From assembly GCF_001625085.1 (NCBI RefSeq), contig NZ_BDAW01000014.1:124001-188000 (forward strand): a stretch of DNA of 64,000 nt, in the 5' to 3' direction. Position 1 is the first letter of the stretch. Every line of letters begins with the position of its first letter. Under the pieces are notes generated by a model. It saw only the letters and a list, made by a program, of their open reading frames with translations. It was not told the origin of the DNA and searched no databases. Below are positions 34,179 to 41,790 of the stretch, one piece after another. Source of the stretch: Nocardia acidivorans NBRC 108247. Lineage in GTDB: Bacteria > Actinomycetota > Actinomycetes > Mycobacteriales > Mycobacteriaceae. Made by a program: the position numbers and the translations under genes.

Positions 34179-35350
34179 AGTGTCTCCTCGGTTGCGGGCC
34201 AGCCGATGTCGGCGCGGCCATGATGATTCAGCTGGTGGGGCCTGGCGACGTCGTGCACCTGATATCCCAGATTGTGTTGCATGAGGTACCGCGGCTGTTC
34301 GGGCAAGCCCTCGACCACTATTGCGCGCTCGTTGATCTCGATGAGCGCGCCACCGAGCTGCTGGGCGAAGGCGTCGACCTCGGATTCTGCTGGCCGCTTC
34401 CACGCATCGGCGCAACGACCGATCTGCGCAACCGGGCAAATGTCGCACAGTTCGCGGATGCCGTAGTGACCGTTGTAGTCGGCGACTCCGTGAGCGTAGG
34501 CCACCCCGCAGGAGGTCTTCCGGAAAAGGGGTGATCCGCCCTCGAATCCCGCCGCAGCGTCGAGAATCCGCTGTTCGAGCGCTTCGGGCATGATCTTTCT
34601 TCGAGGGCCTTCGTCGTACGGTTCCGGCAGGCCCTGCGCTTGGAAATACTGCTTGATCTGGTCCTTGTAGAACAGGCCAGTGAAGACGGTGGCGTGCGCG
34701 AACCGGCTGAGTTCCAGGCCCCGCCGCAGGTGATTGTCACTGTCATTGAGCCCCGGCACGATCGGCCGCCAGTACAGGATCACCCGATACCGACGTGCGT
34801 TCTCGTAGGCGACCCGCAGCGAGGTTGCGGCGATGTTCGAGTCCACTGGCTCGATGCGATCGTCGGAGATGCCCGAGTGCGTAACCAGGATGGTCAGGCG
34901 AATATTCTTGAACGAGTTGAGGATTGCGCAATCCTCCGGGTCGATGCGCCACCGGGTGATGACCAGAACGTGATTGGTCAGGCCCTTCAGGTCGAGTAGC
35001 CGAAGCATCGCGAAAGTGTGCGGTTTGACGCGGGGCAACATTGGATCAGTCGCTCGGTTGAGCAACTGAATCGGCGTGATGTGCGGCCGGAAGTACTTGT
35101 GGGTGACCAGCATTTCTGCTGCCTGGTCCTCCGGCATGAGTGCGCGCGGCACCTTCATGTCGTAGTTGTCGAAGAAGTGCCGCACGCAGTACCCGCAGTC
35201 GAGCGGGCAGCCGACTATCCAGTTCAGGCTGAGGCCCGACTTGCGATATTCGACGACATCCCGAAGCGAGGGTTGGAGCGCGGCAATGGTCGCCGGGGCG
35301 AGGATCGGCAGCGGTCGCCCGATGACAAGTCCTTCAATCGGAGAGGTCAT
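34175..35350 (-). CDS. Radical SAM protein with C-terminal Cys cluster
   Basis: 391 residues. Cluster motif C48-x3-C52-x2-C55 (GCPLDCGYC) binds the 4Fe-4S that cleaves S-adenosylmethionine. Residues 120-200 show VLVITRW and ILVTHSG strands of the TIM barrel with similarity to spore-photoproduct-lyase-like radical SAM enzymes. Further Cys at 281, 302, 305 and 313 could bind an auxiliary cluster. Substrate unknown. ATGA overlap with the upstream gene and GTGA overlap with the exonuclease gene tie it to the operon. Confidence 0.9.
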   Translation of the reverse strand: MTSPIEGLVIGRPLPILAPATIAALQPSLRDVVEYRKSGLSLNWIVGCPLDCGYCVRHFFDNYDMKVPRALMPEDQAAEMLVTHKYFRPHITPIQLLNRATDPMLPRVKPHTFAMLRLLDLKGLTNHVLVITRWRIDPEDCAILNSFKNIRLTILVTHSGISDDRIEPVDSNIAATSLRVAYENARRYRVILYWRPIVPGLNDSDNHLRRGLELSRFAHATVFTGLFYKDQIKQYFQAQGLPEPYDEGPRRKIMPEALEQRILDAAAGFEGGSPLFRKTSCGVAYAHGVADYNGHYGIRELCDICPVAQIGRCADAWKRPAESEVDAFAQQLGGALIEINERAIVVEGLPEQPRYLMQHNLGYQVHDVARPHQLNHHGRADIGWPATEETL

Positions 35351-35694
35351 CTCTGCACCCCGTTCAACTCGGGCAGCTGGCCGGTAGATGTTCTCGCGTA
35401 GGTGCTTTCGGGTTCTACGGTGATCACGTCGACGACCTGCACAAGCTCCGGAGGGATCTCGCGACCGTCGAAATGGTGCGCTCCTGGCACGATGACCGCC
35501 TCAATGCCCAGTTGCCGCGCCACGTTGATGAGTCGTTGAATCGGTTGGTGGGTGTGCTCACTGAAAGCCACCGTCTTCAGCAGTTGGTATCCCAATCTGC
35601 CTGCAACACTTCGCATTCGGGTCTCGTCCCACTCCTGCTGGACTCCGCAGATGTCTTTCCGGAGATAGCCGAGCGCTTTTGGTTTTGCCCTCAT
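35347..35694 (-). CDS. Resolvase-fold protein without catalytic Ser
   Basis: 115 residues, first gene of the leftward cargo operon. ALGYLRKDICGVQQEW, then RLGYQLLKTVAFSEH and QLGIEAVIVPGAHHF follow the strand and helix order of the serine recombinase catalytic domain, but the position of the nucleophile Ser is occupied by Asp-Ile and no DNA-binding domain follows. It is probably a repurposed nucleotide-binding or signalling fold. TAGGGGCG precedes the ATG. Confidence 0.65.
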   Translation of the reverse strand: MRAKPKALGYLRKDICGVQQEWDETRMRSVAGRLGYQLLKTVAFSEHTHQPIQRLINVARQLGIEAVIVPGAHHFDGREIPPELVQVVDVITVEPESTYARTSTGQLPELNGVQR

Positions 35695-35755
35695 GGTCGC
35701 CCCTATTCATCGAATCGACCCAGAGGCGCACTTGGCGGATAGGTGCTGTCGATGG

Positions 35756-35771
35756 CTACCCCTCCGGGTAG
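35756..35771. promoter_or_regulatory. Inverted repeat in divergent cargo promoter
   Basis: CTACCC-ctcc-GGGTAG, with a further TACCCACC nearby (35786). The 171-base region separates the leftward operon start (35694) from the rightward regulator (35866). A possible rightward promoter is GTGACC (35807) with TACTCT 18 bases on. Confidence 0.45.
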
Positions 35772-35865
35772 GAATCAACTCTTCTACCCACCTGGCTGAC
35801 GAACGAGTGACCCAACGTGTACTGGACGAGTACTCTCAGGTCACCATGGGGCACAGGGGTAGCCG

Positions 35866-37239
35866 ATGAGCACATGCACACGGTGGTCTGGGGTTGAATG
35901 CAAGGCGTTCCGCGATGCAATACGGATGACGCAGGAGGCATTCGCACACCATGTTGGGGTCACAGTCGACGCCGTCAAGAAATGGGAACGTCGTGCCGCG
36001 ACGATTCAACTCAGTGCCCGGTACGCACAACGGATGGACGAGAAGCTCGACGCGGCAGGACCTGTCGTCCTGCAACGCTTCTGGGAACTTCTTCACAATC
36101 CGGCCAACGTTCCCGCTGATTTCATCCCGATGGAATCACTCGTGGGAGGGGTTGCCGACGACTACATCGTTGTCTCGGCACGCACCCTCACCGGGGAAGT
36201 AGTCCTCGTGGCAGTTCCTCGGCGGCAGTTCCTTGCCGGAATTGGGGTGGGCGCGCTCGCGGCGACAACGGGGCCAGCTGGCGCTATCGGCAGCTCAGCC
36301 GCCAACGTGAACTATCGGGCGATGGCCAGCATGTTTGCAAATTCCTCGGTCGACCACAGAGCACACTTCGAAAAGCGCCGGATCTCGTTGATCGACTCCG
36401 ACAATCTGTACGGGTCGGCGCAGACGCTGCCTCACCTCCTCGACGATCTCAACCTGCTGCAACAGCTGAATGCGGCGGGAGTGGGCAAGAAGCAGGAGAT
36501 CCTGCGGATGATGGCGATGTACGCGGAGACAGCAGCCTGGGAGTTTCAAGATCAGCGTGATTTCGAGAATGCCCAGTACTGGTCAGATCGAGCCCTGCGC
36601 TGGTCGCACCAACTTGCCGATGACTACTACATCGGTCTCTCGTTGGCCCGCATGAGCCAGCTTGCGGGCGATCAAGGAGACGGAGGCGGCTCCATCGAGC
36701 TGGCCGACGCAGCGAAACGCAGTGCGCCGCAGGGCACCCTGTACATGGCGGCCATATTGACATTTCAGGCGCATGGGTTCGCGCTTGCTGGCGATCATCG
36801 GCGAAGTGACCGCGCGTACGACGAGGCTCGGGCGATGGCGACACAGGCGAACTCCGACCAGACGTGGGGAATGTTCGTCGACATCCCCTACGTTGATGCA
36901 TTTCAGGCGTATAGCCATGCCGAGACCGGCCGATATGTCAGCGCCACAGACCAATTCGAGAGCGTGATGAGGCACATCCAACCTGGCTACCCGCGCGACA
37001 AGGGCGTCTGCATGGCCAGGGCAGCCGTCGCGTATATGGCGGCTGGCGCGATCGAGCCCGCCGCCGAACTCGGGCGCGCGGCGCTGGGGATCGGTCTCGG
37101 CACGGGGTCAGCGCGCATCCTGCATAAGGTCGAGCGCTTGTCCGGCATGATCGACCGTGCCAGTACTCAACCCGGCGTCGAAGAGTTCTTTGTCGAATAT
37201 TCAACCTGGAAGGCCGAGAGTTGCCCAGACCGTACGTAG
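35866..37239 (+). CDS. HTH (XRE-type) regulator with TPR-like sensor region
   Basis: 457 residues. Residues 12-60 are a Cro/C1-type helix-turn-helix (MTQEAFAHHVGVTVDAVKKWE). Residues 150-445 are helical repeats (ETAAWEFQDQRDFENAQYWSDRAL, AYMAAGAIEPAAELGRAAL), the architecture of the Streptomyces-type regulators that sense peptides or small ligands. A RRQFLAG segment at 119-125 looks like a Tat signal but is internal. Divergent from the radical SAM operon, so it most likely controls both directions through the 35.7-35.86 kb region. Confidence 0.85.
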   Translation: MSTCTRWSGVECKAFRDAIRMTQEAFAHHVGVTVDAVKKWERRAATIQLSARYAQRMDEKLDAAGPVVLQRFWELLHNPANVPADFIPMESLVGGVADDYIVVSARTLTGEVVLVAVPRRQFLAGIGVGALAATTGPAGAIGSSAANVNYRAMASMFANSSVDHRAHFEKRRISLIDSDNLYGSAQTLPHLLDDLNLLQQLNAAGVGKKQEILRMMAMYAETAAWEFQDQRDFENAQYWSDRALRWSHQLADDYYIGLSLARMSQLAGDQGDGGGSIELADAAKRSAPQGTLYMAAILTFQAHGFALAGDHRRSDRAYDEARAMATQANSDQTWGMFVDIPYVDAFQAYSHAETGRYVSATDQFESVMRHIQPGYPRDKGVCMARAAVAYMAAGAIEPAAELGRAALGIGLGTGSARILHKVERLSGMIDRASTQPGVEEFFVEYSTWKAESCPDRT

Positions 37240-37928
37240 TGCTCTCCGTTGCAAGCAGTCTCGACGGATACATCGACGACATGACCCCCGACCGTCTCCT
37301 CCTGTCCAATGACGCGGACTTCGACCGTGTCGACAGGGTCCGCGCGGAGTCCGACGCCATCCTCATCGGAGCAGAGACCGTCCGCCGGGACAACCCTCGC
37401 TTGATGCTGCGCAGCGAAGAGCGACAGAAAGCCCGTGCAGCACAGGGAAAACCGACCAATCTGCTCAAGGTGACTGTGACCCGGTCCGGCAATATCGACC
37501 CTGCCGCCCGCATGTTTCATCACCACGTGGAAGCCGGACGTCCACTCGTCTACACGACAGTCGACGGCGGGAAGAAGATCGGCGACGATCTCCGCGAAGT
37601 CGCCGAGATCGTCGAGCTCGCCGACGACGAGCTCTTCTGGGAATCCCTTCTCGACGATCTGGGCAACCGGGGTGTTGGCCAGCTGATGATCGAGGGAGGC
37701 ACACACATCCATACCGCGATCCTCGCAGCCGATCTCGCCGACGAGCTGCACTACGTGGTAGCCCCGCTGCTCGTCGGTCAGGCCGGCGCTCCTCGCTTCG
37801 TGAATCCGGCGTCCTTCCCTGGTGGTTCGCGCCGAAGGCTGGGATTCATCGACGCGATCACCCTCGGTGATGTCGTGGTCCTGCGCTATCGGCCCAAGAG
37901 CGTCAGCTCGGAGGGTACCGACCAATAG
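37221..37928 (+). CDS. RibD C-terminal/dihydrofolate-reductase-like reductase
   Basis: 235 residues from a TTG with GGAAGG seven bases upstream; it overlaps the regulator gene by 19 bases. VVLSVASSLDGYID is the strand and NADPH-binding entry of the RibD C-terminal domain, GAETVRRDNPRL the conserved GxxTxxxDNP, and LMIEGGTHIHTAIL the GG-binding helix. The deaminase half of RibD is absent. Reduces a pyrimidine- or pterin-like compound using NADPH in family members; substrate here unknown. Confidence 0.88.
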   Translation: MPRPYVVLSVASSLDGYIDDMTPDRLLLSNDADFDRVDRVRAESDAILIGAETVRRDNPRLMLRSEERQKARAAQGKPTNLLKVTVTRSGNIDPAARMFHHHVEAGRPLVYTTVDGGKKIGDDLREVAEIVELADDELFWESLLDDLGNRGVGQLMIEGGTHIHTAILAADLADELHYVVAPLLVGQAGAPRFVNPASFPGGSRRRLGFIDAITLGDVVVLRYRPKSVSSEGTDQ

Positions 37929-37934
37929 TGCGGG

Positions 37935-38186
37935 TCAGCGTGGCAGACGCATAGAGGCGATGGTCTGCGCTTCGTCGAAATAGGTTCGGGCTTCGGCGAT
38001 GAGGGATTCCGCGGCCGCGTAGTCGCCGTAGTTCGCGAGCTGCTGCGCGGCGTCGAGGGTGTTGTCTGCGACCTCCAGTGCGGCGGTGTGCCGTTCGTCG
38101 AGCCGCTTGTGCCACTCGGCGATGCTGGTGGGTCGGGGGATGATCGGATTCGGCAGGCTGGGCAGGTGGGGGTTCAGAGAGGGCAT
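37935..38186 (-). CDS. Small early protein, 83 residues
   Basis: ATG at 38186 with CGAAGGAAACC upstream. Pro-rich start, then helical region (SIAEWHKRLDERHTAALEVADNTLDAAQQLANYG, shown here as two segments: SIAEWHKRLDERH and ADNTLDAAQQLANYG). No family recognised. The stop lies six bases from the stop of the convergent RibD-like gene. Confidence 0.65.
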   Translation of the reverse strand: MPSLNPHLPSLPNPIIPRPTSIAEWHKRLDERHTAALEVADNTLDAAQQLANYGDYAAAESLIAEARTYFDEAQTIASMRLPR

Positions 38187-38248
38187 CTGGGTTTCCTTCG
38201 TGGCGAGGGAGTTTGGCTGCGGGTGGTCGGGCTGAGCTCGGCCGGGCT

Positions 38249-38437
38249 TCATCGGCGAGGCTCGTAGAGGCGGTCGATGCAGTCGTCGCAGCGGATGTTC
38301 GTCTTCGACATGCGGTAGTCGCCGCGCAGGAACGCCTGACCGCTGGCCCAGTCCAGAGGGACGTAGTTGGTGGGGCTGTCGCAGTCGACGCAGATGGATC
38401 GGGCGATGGTGTTGTGGGTGCGGTCGATGACGATCAT
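38249..38437 (-). CDS. Small zinc-ribbon-like protein, 62 residues
   Basis: ATG at 38437. Two CxxC pairs (CVDCDSP at 16-19 and CDDC at 50-53) suggest one zinc site; the middle contains the basic/aromatic LDWASGQAFLRGDYRM. It carries the full palindrome, hairpin and Shine-Dalgarno unit on the minus strand (38490, 38457). Function unknown. Confidence 0.7.
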   Translation of the reverse strand: MIVIDRTHNTIARSICVDCDSPTNYVPLDWASGQAFLRGDYRMSKTNIRCDDCIDRLYEPRR

Positions 38438-38456
38438 TTGGGTTCCCTTCGGGTTG

Positions 38457-38472
38457 CGGGGTGGCGGCCCCG
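38457..38472 (-). promoter_or_regulatory. CCGCCA-loop hairpin, copy 8
   Basis: Minus strand stem CGGGG/CCCCG, loop CCGCCA, 19 bases upstream of the ATG at 38437. Confidence 0.8.
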
Positions 38473-38489
38473 GTGATGCACAACAGTGT

Positions 38490-38506
38490 TGCATACGTCG
38501 TATGTA
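38490..38506. promoter_or_regulatory. 17-bp palindrome, site 4
   Basis: TGCATAC-gtc-GTATGTA, one mismatch from the consensus, 53 bases upstream of the leftward start at 38437. Confidence 0.75.
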
Positions 38507-38567
38507 CGCCACAAGCAGGCGCTATGTCGTGAGGCAACGGTCACATCGGCCCTTTTGGCTTGATTCG

Positions 38568-38584
38568 TACATACCTCGTATGTA
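38568..38584. promoter_or_regulatory. 17-bp palindrome, site 5
   Basis: TACATAC-ctc-GTATGTA, perfect arms, 57 bases upstream of the ATG at 38641. With site 4 it flanks a divergent promoter region of 203 bases. Confidence 0.8.
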
Positions 38585-38607
38585 AGTATCTAGCCATCGA
38601 ACCACCC

Positions 38608-38621
38608 GGGGCCGCCACCCC
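38608..38621 (+). promoter_or_regulatory. CCGCCA-loop hairpin, copy 9
   Basis: Stem GGGG/CCCC, loop CCGCCA, 19 bases upstream of the ATG at 38641, followed by CGAAAGGGACCA. Confidence 0.75.
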
Positions 38622-38640
38622 AAATCGAAAGGGACCAAAC

Positions 38641-39018
38641 ATGATTCACAACAGCACCGCCACCGTCATCGAGATGGTTGCCACCCCCGAGCACAAGGCA
38701 TACGGAAACCCCGGCCACATGCACGAGAGTGTCGTAGAGCTGCGCGGCAACTTCCGCCACCAGGGCCGCAACAGCCGATACCTCGTCATATACCTCGACG
38801 ACGAAGCCGTCACCCGCCGCGAACACGGCGGCCCCATGGTCAAGGGCGAATACGCGTACATGTTGGCGCTGCCCACCGTGATCTCGAACCGGCCCGCGCC
38901 CGTCGTCCGCGTCATCGACGTGAAGGACGGCGACGAGATCAGCATCCTCGGCCGCGTGTTCCGCATCCAGGATGACCGGCGCGGGTACGACCCCCGCCTG
39001 ATCCGCGTCGAGAACTAA
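38641..39018 (+). CDS. Early protein, 125 residues, unknown
   Basis: ATG directly behind the palindrome, hairpin and CGAAAGGGACCAAAC unit. Predicted mostly beta: VVELRGNFRHQGRNSRYLVIYLD, then VRVIDVKDGDEISILGRVFRI, which resembles a small barrel. No family recognised. Rightward, opposite to nearly all genes from 39 to 58 kb. Confidence 0.75.
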   Translation: MIHNSTATVIEMVATPEHKAYGNPGHMHESVVELRGNFRHQGRNSRYLVIYLDDEAVTRREHGGPMVKGEYAYMLALPTVISNRPAPVVRVIDVKDGDEISILGRVFRIQDDRRGYDPRLIRVEN

Positions 39019-39054
39019 GACCCGCCAGGGGGTGCCCAGCGCCCCCAACCGGCC

Positions 39055-39080
39055 GCCGGGGCAGCCGCCAAGGCCCCGGC
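39055..39080 (+). promoter_or_regulatory. CCGCCA-loop hairpin, copy 10
   Basis: Stem GCCGGGGC/GCCCCGGC with CCGCCA inside a 10-base loop, 27 bases upstream of the ATG at 39108, followed by CGAAAGGAACCA. Confidence 0.7.
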
Positions 39081-39107
39081 GCTCCGACCGAAAGGAACCA
39101 GCCTCCA

Positions 39108-39425
39108 ATGAAATTCACTCCCGAGCTCAAGGCCGCGGTCGTCGACATCGTTGATGTGTTCGACAACGGAGAGATGGCCCACGATCTCGGAAAGACGTTC
39201 TCCTGCTGGGAAATCGAATGCATCGCACAGCTCCTGCGGGCGGCCTACCACGACGAGGTAGCCGACTACTGGGTTCACCGCCACGCCCTCGACGACGATT
39301 GCGGCGACAGCCATTGCTTGTGTGGTGAGTGCCCCGAGGACGAAGAAGTGATCGAGGTGAAGCCGCCTACGCCCTCGATTGCCAGTACCTGGCGACGGTG
39401 GATCGCAGCGATGCGCCGCAGGTAG
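39108..39425 (+). CDS. Early protein, 105 residues, unknown
   Basis: ATG after GAAAGGAACCAGCCTCCA. Helical, acidic in the first half (VVDIVDVFDNGEMAHDLG), with a CLCGECPEDEE segment near residue 70 and a basic Trp/Arg-rich end. The Cys cluster may bind metal. I do not recognise the family. Ends at a strong convergent terminator. Confidence 0.7.
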   Translation: MKFTPELKAAVVDIVDVFDNGEMAHDLGKTFSCWEIECIAQLLRAAYHDEVADYWVHRHALDDDCGDSHCLCGECPEDEEVIEVKPPTPSIASTWRRWIAAMRRR

Positions 39426-39430
39426 CCCGA

Positions 39431-39462
39431 AAAGACGCCCCGGACCGATTGGTCCGGGGCGT
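39431..39462. terminator. Bidirectional terminator
   Basis: Perfect 12-bp stem ACGCCCCGGACC/GGTCCGGGGCGT with loop GATT. On the minus strand it is followed by CTTTTC, so it best serves the leftward genes that end at 39471; it also ends the rightward pair. Confidence 0.85.
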
Positions 39463-39470
39463 TCTGCTGC

Positions 39471-40208
39471 CTACGCGGCGAGCCGTGCCCGCTTCGGTCG
39501 CGCCGGGGCGCGGTGCAGCGCTAGGACATCGCCGAGGCGGAACGTGGTGCCACGTTCCTCCACGCAGCCGATCACCCTGCCTCGTTCGTGCCACTTCCGG
39601 ATGGTCGCTGCCTTCACCGGCTCACCGCCGAAGTGCGGGAGCATCCGCGCGAGCTCGGCGGCCGTGCCCGACACCTGCTGGGCTTCCTGCCACATCCAGG
39701 CGCGATGCTCGGCCGCCTGATGCTCGCCCCCGCACGCCCGGCATTCGATCGCGCGCAGGTGCCCAGGCGCGGACACAGGCTTGCCGCAATCGAAGCAGTA
39801 GCCCGAGAACGCCAGGCCGGCGGGAGCGTCCACCACGCCCCAGGCTTTCGTAATCTCGCGCAGTACCGAGCGGATCCAGAATTCTGCGCCGCGCCCGCGG
39901 CTGGTGTGCGGCAGCTGGTCGAAGATGGCGAGTGCAGCGGCGCCAGGACTGAGCGCGCGAGGGGCGTACGGCACCGGCGCTGCGGCGTAGCGCAGTGTGC
40001 GCAGCAGAGCGCGGCGCTGATCACTCGCTCGGTCGTTGAGGATTAGCGGCCGGTCATGCCCGCTGCCTGGCGAACCCTCCTCGCGCGGGCGGGTGACATC
40101 GGTCTTCGTGATCGTCACGTCCAGCTGTGCGAACAGCTCGGGAATGCGCCGCAGATCGCGCACGAAGGTGGTGAGGAGGGCGTCGGGTACGGCAGACAGC
40201 GGGATCAC
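39471..40208 (-). CDS. DNA-binding-like phage protein with zinc ribbon
   Basis: 245 residues. A central CFDCGKP ... CRACGG pair (about 145-167) forms a zinc ribbon, followed by ELARMLPHFGGEPVKAATIRKWHERG and IGCVEERGTTFRLGDVLALH, a helix-turn-helix of the MerR/excisionase style near the C terminus. N-terminal half helical. Such proteins occur in actinophage early regions; role unknown. Last gene of the leftward early operon, ending at the terminator. Confidence 0.7.
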   Translation of the reverse strand: MIPLSAVPDALLTTFVRDLRRIPELFAQLDVTITKTDVTRPREEGSPGSGHDRPLILNDRASDQRRALLRTLRYAAAPVPYAPRALSPGAAALAIFDQLPHTSRGRGAEFWIRSVLREITKAWGVVDAPAGLAFSGYCFDCGKPVSAPGHLRAIECRACGGEHQAAEHRAWMWQEAQQVSGTAAELARMLPHFGGEPVKAATIRKWHERGRVIGCVEERGTTFRLGDVLALHRAPARPKRARLAA

Positions 40209-40211
40209 CTC

Positions 40212-40664
40212 TCAGAACAGCTGGTCGACTGGGGAATTCGGGTGCGCGAAGCGGATCGGGGCAAGGGCGTCGAGGTAGGTCGCGCGCCGTTCGGGATTGG
40301 CTTTGCGGCCGGGCCAGCGGTCGGAATGGCCGACCAGGTAGCCCTTCTTGATGGCGTAGAAGCCGCCGCGCTGGGTCTGGGGGTCGGGTCGGTGCCCGGC
40401 GCGAATCCAGGCGGTGTACTGCTCCCACAGGTCTGGCTGTCGAAACCGCATGTGCAAGATCAGATGGCAGGTAATGCACAGCGGCACATAGGTTTCAGGC
40501 CGCGAGTAGTCCTCCAAATGGCCGTGGATAGCGCCGTCGGCCTGCGCACACACCACGCACTCCGACGGCGGTTCCCACAGGCCGGATGCCCACATGGCAT
40601 TCAGTTCGTCCTGCACGCGTTGGCGGTATGCGCCGTCGAACCCGTTGTAGGTGGACATCCCCAT
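40212..40664 (-). CDS. HNH endonuclease-like protein
   Basis: 150 residues from the ATG with GAAGGAG upstream. CVVCAQADGAIHGHLEDY followed by PLCITCHLILHMRF gives the CxxC, His, CxxC-x-x-x-His layout of an HNH nuclease metal site. Nicking or double-strand cleavage of DNA is expected. Far from the terminase, so unlike the packaging HNH proteins; it may be a homing-type or defence nuclease within the methyltransferase/ParB block. Confidence 0.78.
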   Translation of the reverse strand: MGMSTYNGFDGAYRQRVQDELNAMWASGLWEPPSECVVCAQADGAIHGHLEDYSRPETYVPLCITCHLILHMRFRQPDLWEQYTAWIRAGHRPDPQTQRGGFYAIKKGYLVGHSDRWPGRKANPERRATYLDALAPIRFAHPNSPVDQLF

Positions 40665-40669
40665 GGTGA

Positions 40670-41239
40670 CTACTCCTTCAGCGTCAGATACACGCGATGC
40701 TTTCCATCGAAAGTGGTTGGCTTCCAATACTTTTGAAGCCCCGCAACTTCATCGCTAACTGAGCGTAGCCTGTGTTTCGCATCCTGCCGAGGGGCACGGC
40801 CCTCCAGGAACAGATGTCGCACACCGGCATTGGCCAGCGTCTCCCCGAGCAGTTCCGGGGACACCCCGGCGTCGTCCAGCTCTGGCAGCACGCGCCGCGC
40901 CGCAACGATCGTGATCCCCGCACCGGCGAGGAACTCGCCGAACTCCGGCATTTGTCCGGGCGTGAGCATCCAATGCCGTACCGGCACACCAGGGCCGTAG
41001 GTTCCCGCGCCACGCCCGACCACGATCGAGTTCGCGTCGGCCTCGACCGCGTGCACCACGAACCGTGCGTGCTTCAGCCGTCGCGCCAGCAGACCCGTGG
41101 ACGAACCGAGATCCAGGGCAGCGCCATCGCCCGGCGACACCTCCGAACGGATCAGGTTGTAGATATCGTCGTGGATCTTCGGGAACCTGCCCGTGCGCTG
41201 CCAGTCGTACAAGTGCTCGGCGGAGTCGAATCGGCTCAT
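40670..41239 (-). CDS. SAM-dependent methyltransferase (class I)
   Basis: 189 residues; the ATG overlaps the ParB-like stop (ATGA). ALDLGSSTGLLARRL near residue 36-50 is SAM-binding motif I (DLGxxxG), followed by VHAVEADANSI for motif II. No DPPY or NPP-type catalytic motif is visible, so it need not be a DNA-base methylase. Physically coupled to the ParB/PAPS-reductase-like genes. Length is short for a complete DNA methyltransferase. Confidence 0.8.
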   Translation of the reverse strand: MSRFDSAEHLYDWQRTGRFPKIHDDIYNLIRSEVSPGDGAALDLGSSTGLLARRLKHARFVVHAVEADANSIVVGRGAGTYGPGVPVRHWMLTPGQMPEFGEFLAGAGITIVAARRVLPELDDAGVSPELLGETLANAGVRHLFLEGRAPRQDAKHRLRSVSDEVAGLQKYWKPTTFDGKHRVYLTLKE

Positions 41240-41790
41240 GCCGCAGCGTCCTTCGGGTACCAGGCCGGAGAGTAGCCCCACTCGGCGATCTTCCGGGCGG
41301 AGAACACGCCATCCTGGGCGAGCAGGTCGACTTCCGCGCGAGTGCCGCCGATCTCGGCCGCGATATGGTCCGGGTCCATGTGGTGTGCGTCCAGCAACTC
41401 GCGCACGATGGCCGACATCTCGACCGCCGCGTGAGAGCCCTTGGCCCGGTTGATGCGGATCGTCATCAGCATTGCCGTCGGCTTGTCGACATCCAGGACT
41501 GCGACCGGCACGCGGCCCTTCCAGCGTTGGCGTACAGCCTTGGAGTCCTGGGACAGCCGCCAGCGGTGGAACCCGTCGATGATGATGCGGTCAGGATTCA
41601 CCATGAGCGGCTGAAGCCAGCCGGTCGACAGTAGCGACCGCTCCAACAGGCGCAGCTCGGGCTTGTGAACCCTGTTCGGGTTCCACACATTCGGGTCCAA
41701 CGTGTCGGCGGGCACCCACTGGATATGGTCGATCGGGTTCGCGCCGCCCGGCGTCGGGGCCAGGCGCGGCAGTCCTTCGGTGTTGCTCAC
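41236..41790 (-). CDS. ParB/sulfiredoxin-fold protein 1
   Basis: 184 residues, GTG start overlapping the upstream stop (GTGA). The ParB/Srx core is visible as VPADTLDPNVWNPNRVHKPE, then MVNPDRIIIDGFHRWRLS (the GxHRW catalytic or nucleotide-binding region) and INRAKGSHAAVEMSAIV. The C-terminal part (about 115-184) is a helical DNA-binding-like segment. Paired with a PAPS-reductase-like protein, as IbrB is with IbrA. Confidence 0.85.
   Translation of the reverse strand: MSNTEGLPRLAPTPGGANPIDHIQWVPADTLDPNVWNPNRVHKPELRLLERSLLSTGWLQPLMVNPDRIIIDGFHRWRLSQDSKAVRQRWKGRVPVAVLDVDKPTAMLMTIRINRAKGSHAAVEMSAIVRELLDAHHMDPDHIAAEIGGTRAEVDLLAQDGVFSARKIAEWGYSPAWYPKDAAA

Noticed and set aside
34175..35350. Radical SAM protein as a prokaryotic viperin
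   Set aside because: The cluster motif is GCPLDCGYC with further C-terminal Cys, the protein is longer than viperins, and I see no viperin-type motifs; similarity is closer to photoproduct-lyase-like enzymes.
35866..37239. Tat signal peptide in the HTH/TPR regulator
   Set aside because: RRQFLAG lies at residues 119-125, after the DNA-binding domain, so it cannot be an N-terminal export signal.
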